From Oceanisphaera psychrotolerans (GTDB taxonomy: Bacteria; Pseudomonadota; Gammaproteobacteria; Enterobacterales; Aeromonadaceae), in assembly GCF_001870485.1 (NCBI RefSeq), contig NZ_MDKE01000002.1, forward strand, positions 42,600 through 106,599: DNA of 64,000 bases. Reading direction: 5' to 3'. Positions 9,220-17,471 of this stretch are shown one piece after another. The translations under genes were made by a program, and so were the position numbers. The notes beneath the pieces are model-generated. The model did not search any database. It was not told the DNA's origin and saw only the letters and a program-made list of their open reading frames with translations. The stretch's first letter is position 1. Each line of letters opens with the position of its first letter.

Positions 9220-9567
9220 ATGGAAAACCTGTTTGCTTTCGTGATCGGTGGTCTCTATGCCACCTCGCTGTTCATGATGCTCAGGCGCAGCATCGTCAAA
9301 CTGGTGATCGGGCTGATGATCCTGTCCAACGCCGCCAACCTGCTGATCCTGACCGGGGGCGGGCTGGTACGGGGCGCGCCGCCCCTGATCCCGGAAGGTC
9401 TCTATCATCCGGTCGGGGTCACCGCCGATCCCCTGCCTCAGGCGCTGATCCTGACGGCCATCGTCATCAGCTTCGGGGTATTGGCATTCGCCGTGGTGCT
9501 GATCCATCGAGCCTATGAAGTCATCGGTGCCGATGACATGAACGAAATGAAGAGCACAGACTCGTGA
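9220..9567 (+). CDS. mnhC: Mrp/Mnh antiporter subunit C (NuoK-like)
   Basis: A 115-residue NuoK-like membrane subunit. It has three hydrophobic helices ([61 protein letters not shown]); [11 protein letters not shown] is the family hallmark. It starts with no gap after mnhB and overlaps mnhD by 4 bases. Confidence 0.96.
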   Translation: MENLFAFVIGGLYATSLFMMLRRSIVKLVIGLMILSNAANLLILTGGGLVRGAPPLIPEGLYHPVGVTADPLPQALILTAIVISFGVLAFAVVLIHRAYEVIGADDMNEMKSTDS

Positions 9568-11066
9568 ACATAGCCGTTATCTTACCCATTTTTATCCCCA
9601 TGCTGGCCGGCGCCCTGACGCTCACCTGCTGGCGCTGGCGGCTGGTGCAGCGCTGGATTTCGGTGTTTTCCGGCAGTGGTCTGCTGCTGGCATCCATCTA
9701 TCTGTTCAGCCAGGTACGCCAACAGGGCATTCTGGTCGCCTATATCGGTAACTGGCCGGCGCCGTACGGTATTACGCTGGTGGCCGATCTGCTCAGTGCC
9801 ATCATGGTGGTGGTGACCGGGGTCATCGGACTAGCGGTGGCGGTCTACTCGCTGGCCACCATGAGCCGCAGCCACGAGGCCTTCGGGTATTATCCGCTGC
9901 TGCACCTGATGCTGGCCGGCGTGGTCGGGGCCTTTCTCACCGGCGATATCTTCAACCTCTATGTGTGGTTCGAAATCATGCTGGTGGCTTCCTTCGGGCT
10001 GCTGATCCTGGGGGGAGAGCGGGCGCAGATGGAAGGGGCGCTCAAGTACGTGACGCTCAACCTGCTGTCGTCGGCGCTGTTCCTGACCGCGGTGGGCCTG
10101 CTTTATGGCTATGCCGGCACCCTGAACATGGCGGATCTGGCATTGAAGCTGGGTAATGGCGAGCAACCGGGGCTGGTGACGGTGATCGCCATGCTGTTTC
10201 TGGTGGCCTTCGGCATCAAGGCGGCGGCCTTTCCGCTGTTCTTCTGGCTGCCAGCCTCCTACCATACGCCACCGGTGGCCATATCGGCGGTGTTCGCCGG
10301 CCTGCTGACCAAGGTGGGGGTCTATGCGCTGTATCGGGTGTTCAGCCTGATCTTCGTGCAGGACGTCGGCCTGACTCACCATACCATCCTGATGGGCATG
10401 GGGGTGTTCACCATGCTGACCGGGGTGCTGGGGGCGGCGGCCCAGTTCGAAGTGCGCCGTATCCTCTCTTTCCATATCGTCAGCCAGATTGGCTACATGC
10501 TGGTGGGGCTGGCGCTGTTTACGCCGCTGGCCATTGCCGGTGGCGTCTTCTACATCTTTCATCACATCATCGTGAAGACCAACCTGTTTCTGATCAGCGG
10601 CATCATGTACCGCTATCATGGTAGCTATGAGCTGGCCCGGCTGGGCGGTCTGTACCGATCTGCGCCCTGGCTGGCGCTGCTGTTTCTGATCCCGGCCATG
10701 TCACTGGCCGGTCTGCCGCCGTTGTCGGGCTTTTTCGCCAAGTACACGGTGATCAAGGCCGGTTTGCAGGCCGAATCCTGGCTGATGGTGACCATCGCCC
10801 TGATCGTGGGTCTGCTGACCCTGTACTCCATGGTCAAAATCTGGGCCGAAGCCTTCTGGAAGCCCTTGCCGGAAGAAGCCAAAGCCCTGCGTGGAGCCGA
10901 GGATCCGAACCGCTATGTGCTGTACCTGCCGGTGCTGTGCCTGGCGCTGACCACCCTGGCCATCGGCTTTGGTGCCGAGTGGTTTGTACAGCTGGCGCTG
11001 GCGACGGCGGATCAGCTGCTGTCACCGGCCGGTTATATCGAAGCGGTACTGGGAGCAAGCCGATGA
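9564..11066 (+). CDS. mnhD: Mrp/Mnh antiporter subunit D (NuoN/NuoM-like)
   Basis: A 500-residue polytopic membrane protein with a proton-antiporter module and about 13-14 helices. Signatures: [21 protein letters not shown], the lysine-bearing helix [33 protein letters not shown] and [13 protein letters not shown]. The start is GTG at 9564, overlapping the TGA of mnhC, the expected spacing for this operon. Together with MnhA it forms the putative ion-conducting channels. Confidence 0.96.
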   Translation: MNIAVILPIFIPMLAGALTLTCWRWRLVQRWISVFSGSGLLLASIYLFSQVRQQGILVAYIGNWPAPYGITLVADLLSAIMVVVTGVIGLAVAVYSLATMSRSHEAFGYYPLLHLMLAGVVGAFLTGDIFNLYVWFEIMLVASFGLLILGGERAQMEGALKYVTLNLLSSALFLTAVGLLYGYAGTLNMADLALKLGNGEQPGLVTVIAMLFLVAFGIKAAAFPLFFWLPASYHTPPVAISAVFAGLLTKVGVYALYRVFSLIFVQDVGLTHHTILMGMGVFTMLTGVLGAAAQFEVRRILSFHIVSQIGYMLVGLALFTPLAIAGGVFYIFHHIIVKTNLFLISGIMYRYHGSYELARLGGLYRSAPWLALLFLIPAMSLAGLPPLSGFFAKYTVIKAGLQAESWLMVTIALIVGLLTLYSMVKIWAEAFWKPLPEEAKALRGAEDPNRYVLYLPVLCLALTTLAIGFGAEWFVQLALATADQLLSPAGYIEAVLGASR

Positions 11067-11536
11067 GAGCCTTTGGTTGGAATATGCTGCTGGCCCTGGT
11101 CTGGGTCATACTGTCCGGCACCTATACCATAGGTAACCTGGTGGCCGGCATGATACTGAGTTATCTGGTGCTGGCCTATGTGGCGCGAGACAAACCCATG
11201 TTTGCCCGCTACTTCGGCAAACTGCCCAGAATAATCAGTTTTATTCTGTTTTTTATCTGGGATCTGATCAAGGCCAACGCCCGGGTGGCCTACGATGTGA
11301 TCACGCCGACGCATCTGATGCGGCCCGGGGTGATCGCCATTCCGCTGGATCTCAAGGATGACGCCGGTATCACCATGTTTGCCAATCTGATCACCGCCAC
11401 CCCGGGGTCGCTGGCACTGGATGTGTCCAGCGACCGCAAGGTGCTGTATGTACATCTGATGTATCTGGATAACGAGGCCCGCCAGCTGGCGGAATTCAAG
11501 GCCCTGGAGGCCCGTGTGCTGGACTTGTTGGGATAA
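11063..11536 (+). CDS. mnhE: Mrp/Mnh antiporter subunit E
   Basis: A 157-residue membrane subunit. Two N-terminal helices ([43 protein letters not shown]) precede a soluble domain with [16 protein letters not shown], the MnhE signature. ATG 11063 overlaps the mnhD stop; a longer frame from 10937 is only the shadow of mnhD. Role: assembly and function of the Mrp complex. Confidence 0.95.
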   Translation: MRAFGWNMLLALVWVILSGTYTIGNLVAGMILSYLVLAYVARDKPMFARYFGKLPRIISFILFFIWDLIKANARVAYDVITPTHLMRPGVIAIPLDLKDDAGITMFANLITATPGSLALDVSSDRKVLYVHLMYLDNEARQLAEFKALEARVLDLLG

Positions 11537-11540
11537 GCCG

Positions 11541-11816
11541 ATGTTTGATGTTGCTGTAACCTTATCGTTTGTTTTTTTGAGTCTGGGGCTGGTGCTGGCG
11601 GCGGTGCGGCTGCTGCGTGGCCCGACCCTGCCGGATCGGGTGGTGGCGCTGGAAGTGATCGCCTCGATGACGGTGGGCTTTATTCTGCTCTACAGTGTGG
11701 CCTACGACAGCCCGCAGTTTATCGACGTGGCCATCGTCATGGCGCTGACCTCCTTCATGGCGGCGGTGGGCTTTGCCCGCTATCTGGAACGGGGAGGCCA
11801 ACGCGATGATGACTGA
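11541..11816 (+). CDS. mnhF: Mrp/Mnh antiporter subunit F
   Basis: A 91-residue membrane subunit with three helices. Family signature RLLRGPTLPDRVVALEVIA follows the first helix, and QFIDVAIVMALTSFMAAVGFAR ends the protein. ATG 11541 is preceded by a weak ribosome-binding site (GGGATAAGCC), 4 bases after mnhE. It overlaps mnhG by 11 bases. Confidence 0.94.
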   Translation: MFDVAVTLSFVFLSLGLVLAAVRLLRGPTLPDRVVALEVIASMTVGFILLYSVAYDSPQFIDVAIVMALTSFMAAVGFARYLERGGQRDDD

Positions 11817-12186
11817 AATCATTACCAGCCTGCTGATGCTGCTCGGCTCCCTGCTGATGCTGCTGTCCGGCATCGGCATTATCCGCATGCCCGATCTGCT
11901 GACCCGGATGCATGCCACCAGCAAGGCCGGTGCCCTGGGCGCCGGTCTGATGGCCTGCGGGGTGGCGGTGTTTTATGCCCATGACACCAGTGTGGTGGTG
12001 CGCGCCCTGGCGGTGGTGGTGTTCGTGATAGTGACGGCGCCGGTGGCGGCCCATGTGCTGGCCCGGGCCGGTTACTTTGTGGGGATCAAGCTGTGGGAAG
12101 GGACGGTCAAGGACGTCATCAAGGAACGCTACGATCTCAAGACGCACCGGCTGGGCAGCTCGCCCCGCAAGCGGGAAGAAGACTGA
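11806..12186 (+). CDS. mnhG: Mrp/Mnh antiporter subunit G
   Basis: A 126-residue membrane subunit ending the seven-gene operon. Signatures LSGIGIIRMPDLLTRMHATSKAGALGAGL and FVIVTAPVAAHVLARAGYF are typical. Two adjacent in-frame ATGs (11806, 11809) follow GGGAGGCC; the first is used. The operon ends here and meets a convergent regulator gene 17 bases later, without a clear terminator between them. Confidence 0.95.
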   Translation: MMTEIITSLLMLLGSLLMLLSGIGIIRMPDLLTRMHATSKAGALGAGLMACGVAVFYAHDTSVVVRALAVVVFVIVTAPVAAHVLARAGYFVGIKLWEGTVKDVIKERYDLKTHRLGSSPRKREED

Positions 12187-12203
12187 CACCGGCGGCAAGT
12201 CGC

Positions 12204-12605
12204 CTAGGCTGACGGCTGACGGCTCAGCTGCCAGATGGCTTTTATCTGCTCGGGCAGCTGGATGGGATCGAAGGGTTTGGCAATCACATCCAGCGCCCCC
12301 ATCGCCTTGTAGGCGGCTATTTCCTGCGGCTGTATTTTGGCCGTCATGAACGCCACCGGCGTCTGGGCCCACTCGGGTTGCTGGCGCAGGGCGGTCAGGG
12401 TCGAGGGGCCATCCATGCCCGGCATCATCACATCCAGCAGGATCAGATCCGGCTGAAAGGCACCGATCTGCTCGAGCGCCTGCTCGCCAGAATCGCACAG
12501 CAGCACCGTGAAACCGCCGACCATTTCCAGCGACAGCTGGGCTATCTCGCGAATGTCTTCATCGTCTTCCACATAGAGGATGCGTTCAGGGGTGGTCTTG
12601 TTCAT
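12204..12605 (-). CDS. Stand-alone CheY-like response regulator
   Basis: 133 residues forming a single receiver domain. The acidic pocket (ILYVEDDEDI), the phospho-acceptor Asp in LILLDVMMPGMDG, the switch Thr in VAFMTAKI and the Lys in VIAKPFDPIQL are all present, so it should be phosphorylatable. It has no output domain. It is the last gene of a three-gene unit that diverges from two histidine kinases, and its start overlaps the end of the preceding gene by 20 bases. It probably acts as a phosphate shuttle or protein-interaction switch; its partner is not shown by sequence. Confidence 0.93.
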   Translation of the reverse strand: MNKTTPERILYVEDDEDIREIAQLSLEMVGGFTVLLCDSGEQALEQIGAFQPDLILLDVMMPGMDGPSTLTALRQQPEWAQTPVAFMTAKIQPQEIAAYKAMGALDVIAKPFDPIQLPEQIKAIWQLSRQPSA

Positions 12606-13784
12606 GGTGACATCCTTGTTGAGTTGGTGATGCCGGCGGCATTTCGGCCAGCCATTTTTCGGGTTCCAGTCCCGCCTGGCGCAGCATGCGCAAGGCCTCG
12701 GGACCCTGCAATCGGGATGAGACTCTGAGTGCGGCGAGGTGCATGATCAGCAGGGAGCGTTTGGTGGTGTGGGTGGGCGCTACATGTATGGCGCCGACCA
12801 GCTCGCGCACCGATAGCGGCAGTCCCCACTGCTGTTTGAGCCGGTTGCCATAGGCCGGCCCCCATTGCGAGAGCTGCGGTGCTATATCACCTTCGTCCAG
12901 GGTACCGCCCTGGGTGATGAAATCCTGCAGCGTACGTAGTACCGCCAGCTCTCCGATCCGGCTCAGCAGACCGGCAGTATAGCAGCTCAGACCGTCCAGA
13001 CCGAGGCTCAGGGCCATGGCCCGGGCGATGGACGCGACCTGCTCGGCGGTGGTCATATACTGGCGGGCCCGCTCAATCAGACGTTCGTCGTGCAGGGTGC
13101 CGGTGATATCGAGGGCCAGCGCCATGGCGCAGCGCAGCGACATGTCCACCCCCAGGGCGGTGATGGCCTCATCCAGCCGCGAAACCGGTTTGCCGCTGCG
13201 CCTCAGTGATGCGCTGTTGGCCAGATGCAGCAGTCTGGCGGTCAGTGTCGTTTCGTTTTTCCACAGTGGTACCAGATCCTTTGCCGCCAGCTCGCTGCTT
13301 TTGGTCAGCAATGGCAATATGGCATTCGGATCCAGACTGCTCGGCAGGCGGAGTGGCTCTGTCTGCGTACGGTCAAACCAGGCTTCCAGCAGGGGGACAG
13401 AGGCCGGCGGTTCGTCGGCGTCATTGGCGGCCAGCAGCGGCAACAGCCGTTGCTGCAGCGTGGGCACATCGAAGGGTTTGGCGATAAAGTCGCTGATACC
13501 ATGACGCACCGCCATCGTCACGCTCTCCCGGTCGGAGTTGGCGCTGATGACGACGATGGGGACGAGGCTACCGGTGCCGCGAATAAATTTAATCAGCTCC
13601 AGTCCGCAGCCGTCCGGCAGATTCCAGTCACAGAGAACCAGTTGAACCGGTTGTTTGGTCCAGGCAGCCCTGCCTCCGCTACATTGAATGTCAGGAGGAT
13701 CCGGACGCCGGGCGTCGAACCCTGCAGCACGGTCTGGATTAATTCGGCGGTTAACAGATCGTCCTCCAAGAGCAGCACATCCAT
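12586..13784 (-). CDS. Receiver-HDOD domain protein (frameshift near 13665)
   Basis: Two frames together encode about 399 residues. The N-terminus (MDVLLLEDDLLTAELIQTVL) begins a receiver domain. After one missing base at about 13665 (CTGCCTGG where CTGGCCTGG restores the frame) it continues through LVLCDWNLPDGCGLELI, VVISANSD and FIAKPFDVPTL, which are the Asp, Ser/Thr-like and Lys signatures. From about residue 140 it carries an HDOD domain (LLHLANSASLRRSGKPVSRLDEAI, GLLSRIGELAVL), a metal-free HD-like output found in signalling proteins. It starts 3 bases after the stop of the diguanylate cyclase gene, indicating coupled translation. Confidence 0.85.
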
Positions 13785-13787
13785 GGC

Positions 13788-15455
13788 TTATTCATCATCC
13801 GGCGGCGAGGTAATGGAAGCATAGCAGCTGACGCCGTTGCGACCCTGTCGCTTTCTCTCGTAAAGCGCCTCGTCGGCGGCATTCAAGGCCTGCTCGGCCA
13901 GTGAAAACTGGTTCAGCCTGGCGAGGCCGATGCTGACCGTCACGTGAAACTGGCCCTCGGGGCTGCTGAACGTCAGATCGGAAAAATGACGGCAGATCTC
14001 CTCGAACATGGCCGTGGCCTGGGGCAGTTCACATTCCGGTAGAATCACCACAAACTCCTCACCACCGTAGCGGCCCAGGTGGTCGGTATCGCGCAGCCTC
14101 TTCTGCAGCAGGGTGGCCAGGGCCTTGATGACCTGATCGCCGATGGCATGGCCATGGGTGTCGTTGACGGCCTTGAAATGATCCAGATCCAGCATGGCGA
14201 CGATGGTGTCATGTCCCTGTCGCTGCACCCGGGCATGTTCATGGCCCAGCGCCTGTTTGATATGGGAGTGATTGAGCAGGCCGGTCAGGCCATCGCAGGA
14301 TACCAGCTTGGATAGCTGGCGGGCCCGGTAACACAGGATGCGCACGGTACGGATCAGCAGCCGGTCGGAAATCGGCTTGGTGATAAATTCATCGGCGCCT
14401 TGAGCCAGTGCGCTGAGCTGCTCGTCTCTGTCCTGCTCCGAGGACAGGTAGATGATCGGCAGGCTCAGCCATTCGGGCTCAAAACGGATCATCCGGGCCA
14501 GGGTGATGCCGGAAAAGGGGGGCATATGGATATCCATCAGCACGATATCGGGCCTGAATTCCGCCAGTGTGTTCAGGAGGCCATCGGGGCGGGACATGAT
14601 CCTTACACTCATGCCGGCGTTGGTGAGTACCAGTCGATAATGTTCGGTCAGTTCTTCATCATCATCCAGCAGCAGCACCTTGCCGGTACTGGCTTCCTGC
14701 CGTTCACGATTAAGCTGCTCTATGCGCTCCGCCAGCCTGGGTACATCGACCGGCAGGGTAAAGAGCCCGCTGGCACCCAGTTCGGCCAGCCGGTAGCGGG
14801 CGGAAAAGTCGTCATCCGACCCGATGCAGAGTATGGTCGCTTCTTTTTGCTGCAAACGCAGCGACAGCGCCTTGTTCCAGGCGGCAACCTGCTTCAGGTG
14901 GTGACTCGAGGTCACTATGGTGTTGCCTTCGTGCCAGTGGTGCTCCGGGATATCGGTGGTCATGGCCGCCAGATGAAAGCGAAAGCCGTGGTGGTCCAGG
15001 GCTGACGCCAGCCCGGCCAGCTCTTCACCCAGCACCAACACTTCGGTGGCCCGCACGGTGGAAAGATTGGGCTGTTGCGGTATCGGTGACGGGGGGGCGT
15101 TCTGCTCCCCGTCTTCCAGTAACTGGGCCAGCTGGCACAGCCGCTCCATAAAACGGGCATCGATGATGTCCCGGGCCCGGGAAGCGGAAAAATCGGGACT
15201 CTCCAGCAGCGGCTTGATACGTTGTTCCAGCTGGCTTGCCTGCCGACCCAGCCTGGGAAAGCCAAAGGTGCCCGAGGAACCCGCCAGCCGGTGGAGCAAC
15301 TGGTAGAGGGCCTCCAGGCTGTCATGATGGATGCCGCCGCGCTGCCATGTCTCTACGTTCTCGATCATGCTGTTCAGCTGGCTTGCCGTTCTATCGGCAA
15401 ACCGCGCTTTCAGCGCGGTCAGCCGATGATCCATGGCGATAAGGTCAGACGTCAT
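13788..15455 (-). CDS. HPt / receiver / GGDEF diguanylate cyclase
   Basis: A 555-residue cytosolic signalling protein. Domains: an HPt domain (about 1-110, phospho-His H55 in LHRLAGSSGTFGF), a degenerate receiver-like region (about 125-250, no acceptor Asp evident), a true receiver (about 258-375; VLLLDDDEELTEHY, acceptor in IVLMDIHMPPFSG, Lys in FITKPISD), and a GGDEF domain (about 390-555) with an intact GGEEF active site at 464-468. RDTD, five residues before it, is a consensus inhibitory I-site. It should make c-di-GMP under phosphorelay control. GGAGG precedes the ATG. It is the first gene of a divergent unit facing the two histidine kinases. Confidence 0.93.
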   Translation of the reverse strand: MTSDLIAMDHRLTALKARFADRTASQLNSMIENVETWQRGGIHHDSLEALYQLLHRLAGSSGTFGFPRLGRQASQLEQRIKPLLESPDFSASRARDIIDARFMERLCQLAQLLEDGEQNAPPSPIPQQPNLSTVRATEVLVLGEELAGLASALDHHGFRFHLAAMTTDIPEHHWHEGNTIVTSSHHLKQVAAWNKALSLRLQQKEATILCIGSDDDFSARYRLAELGASGLFTLPVDVPRLAERIEQLNRERQEASTGKVLLLDDDEELTEHYRLVLTNAGMSVRIMSRPDGLLNTLAEFRPDIVLMDIHMPPFSGITLARMIRFEPEWLSLPIIYLSSEQDRDEQLSALAQGADEFITKPISDRLLIRTVRILCYRARQLSKLVSCDGLTGLLNHSHIKQALGHEHARVQRQGHDTIVAMLDLDHFKAVNDTHGHAIGDQVIKALATLLQKRLRDTDHLGRYGGEEFVVILPECELPQATAMFEEICRHFSDLTFSSPEGQFHVTVSIGLARLNQFSLAEQALNAADEALYERKRQGRNGVSCYASITSPPDDE

Positions 15456-15632
15456 CCGATCCTCCAGTGTTAATCTTGTGTCTCATGGCCCAGGCCGGGT
15501 TAAATAGGCAGAGCCAGTATATGCTGATAAAGTTTCGTATGGGACTTATTCTGTTCGGCAACAACTTCTGTGCGGCAACAACGGTGGCTATACAGTATCG
15601 GTCGCTCCCGCTCACGACAAGGAAGAGGGTTC

Positions 15633-17471
15633 ATGCGGTTATCGCTCAAGGGACGAATTGCACTCATTATTCTGGCCGGGGCCCTGCTTACCGTGATGGC
15701 GGTATTGGCCACGGCCTACCACTCGCTGGTGGGAGATTTCGAACAATTGCACAGCGAGCACCAGGCCCGGGAAGCGATCAGGTCGGCGGAACAGGTGGAA
15801 CAAACGCTGGCATTGCGCATGAATGCACTGGAAAGCGTCAGCGCCCAGCTATCCAACGGAACCATGCTCGATCCGGCACCGGTACTGACCGCCAAGTTGG
15901 AGCGGCAGCGGAATCTGGGGTCGTTTTTTCCTGATGGCATCGTGGTGATGGACAGCGACGGTACCGCCATTGCCGAAAGCATAATGGTGCCGGAGCGACT
16001 GGGGACCAACTATGCGGACAGAGCCCATTTCCAGCAGCTGTTCGAGACCCGTCAGCCGGTGATCAGTCATCCCATTATCGGTCGTACCACGGGGGCGCCG
16101 CTGATCTCTTTTCTGAGTCCTATTCTCTCGGATGATGGCGACCTGCTCGGTGTGCTCAGTGGTGTGGTCAATCTGGCGAAAACCTCCATTCTGCCGGAGC
16201 AGCGGCTCGCCGAGGCTCTGCGTGACGGCGTTGTGTTCAAGATACTGGATACCGACAACCTGGTTTATGTCTACAACGGTGCCGACCTGTCGGCCGATTT
16301 GCAGCCGCTGCCCGCGCCTCGGCAAGACCCGCTGATCGATGCGGCCCTGTCCGGGTTCCGTCTCGGGGTGACCGAGCGGAGTGATCATCGGCGATGGGTG
16401 TTCGCCTCCACTCACCTGCATCAGCTGGGCTGGGTGTTTGTACGCGCCGTGTCCTATGAACAGGCGATAGCGCCGGCCAGAGCCTTCTTTCTGCGTTTTG
16501 CGGGCATCAGCGTGCTGATTGGTGGCGCTCTGGCGCTGGTGGCGTTCTGGCTGGCCTGGACCTCGATGCGACCGCTGGAGTCCATGACGCGTCAGATCCG
16601 GGTGATGGCCACCCATGGTGGCGACAACCGGCCGTTGTCGGAAAGCGGCGTCAGCGAGGTGGTGAGCCTGGCCCGGGCCTTCAACCAGCTGACGGCGGAG
16701 CGCAAGGCGCTGAGCGAGGTAAAGGATGATTTTGTGGCGGTGGTCAGCCATGAATTACGTACTCCCCTGACCTCCATCAATGGTGCCCTCAAGCTGGTGC
16801 AGTCGGGGGCGACGGGAGTGCTGCCGGAAAAGGCCGACGAGCTGACGGCACTGGCGTTACGCAACGGCGAGCGGCTGCAGACCATCATCAATGACCTGCT
16901 GGATTTCAACAAGCTGAGGGCCGGCAAGATGGAGTTGGTGCCGGTGTCTTGCCTCGTGGCCGAGCTGGTGCAGGAGGCGATCTCCGGCAACGAGCCTCTG
17001 GCCCGGAGCCACCGGGTGCAGTTGCGCAGTCAGACTGCGGTGCCACTCCCCGCCCGCCTCGACCCACTGCGTCTGCGACAGATACTGGACAACCTGATCA
17101 GCAATGCCATCAAGTTTTCTCCCCCCGGCGGCTGGGTCACGGTAAGGGCCGAGCCAATATCGCAGGGGCGGCTGCGCCTGACGGTCAGCGATCAGGGAGA
17201 AGGCATTCCCGACAGCTTTCACGAGCGGCTGTTCGAGCGTTTTGCCCAGGCCGAATACGGTACCATGCGGGCGAGCAAGGGCACCGGGCTCGGGCTGGCC
17301 ATCTGCAAGGAATTGGTCGAGCAGATGCAGGGCCATATCGGTTTTTACAACAGTGATGGCGCTCACCTGTGGGTGGAATTACCGGTGATGGCACCGGACG
17401 ACCATGGCGGTGCCGAGATTCAGCCAGACGAGGAAACAGGCGATGATCACGCCATCTGTACCAACCAATGA
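15633..17471 (+). CDS. Membrane sensor histidine kinase with a periplasmic Cache-like sensor
   Basis: 612 residues. The first helix (LIILAGALLTVMAVLATAYHSL, about 10-31), a periplasmic sensor of about 250 residues resembling double-Cache domains (FFPDGIVVMDSDGTAIAES, SFLSPILSDDGDLLGVLSGVV), a second helix (about 285-307) and HAMP are followed by HisKA with H373 (VAVVSHELRTPLTSING) and an HATPase (NLISNAIKFSPPGG, DQGEGIP, GTGLGLAICKELV). There is no receiver. ATG 15633 follows AAGGAAGAGGG and leaves the first helix at the N-terminus. It overlaps the next kinase gene by 29 bases, so the two are co-expressed. Confidence 0.93.
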   Translation: MRLSLKGRIALIILAGALLTVMAVLATAYHSLVGDFEQLHSEHQAREAIRSAEQVEQTLALRMNALESVSAQLSNGTMLDPAPVLTAKLERQRNLGSFFPDGIVVMDSDGTAIAESIMVPERLGTNYADRAHFQQLFETRQPVISHPIIGRTTGAPLISFLSPILSDDGDLLGVLSGVVNLAKTSILPEQRLAEALRDGVVFKILDTDNLVYVYNGADLSADLQPLPAPRQDPLIDAALSGFRLGVTERSDHRRWVFASTHLHQLGWVFVRAVSYEQAIAPARAFFLRFAGISVLIGGALALVAFWLAWTSMRPLESMTRQIRVMATHGGDNRPLSESGVSEVVSLARAFNQLTAERKALSEVKDDFVAVVSHELRTPLTSINGALKLVQSGATGVLPEKADELTALALRNGERLQTIINDLLDFNKLRAGKMELVPVSCLVAELVQEAISGNEPLARSHRVQLRSQTAVPLPARLDPLRLRQILDNLISNAIKFSPPGGWVTVRAEPISQGRLRLTVSDQGEGIPDSFHERLFERFAQAEYGTMRASKGTGLGLAICKELVEQMQGHIGFYNSDGAHLWVELPVMAPDDHGGAEIQPDEETGDDHAICTNQ

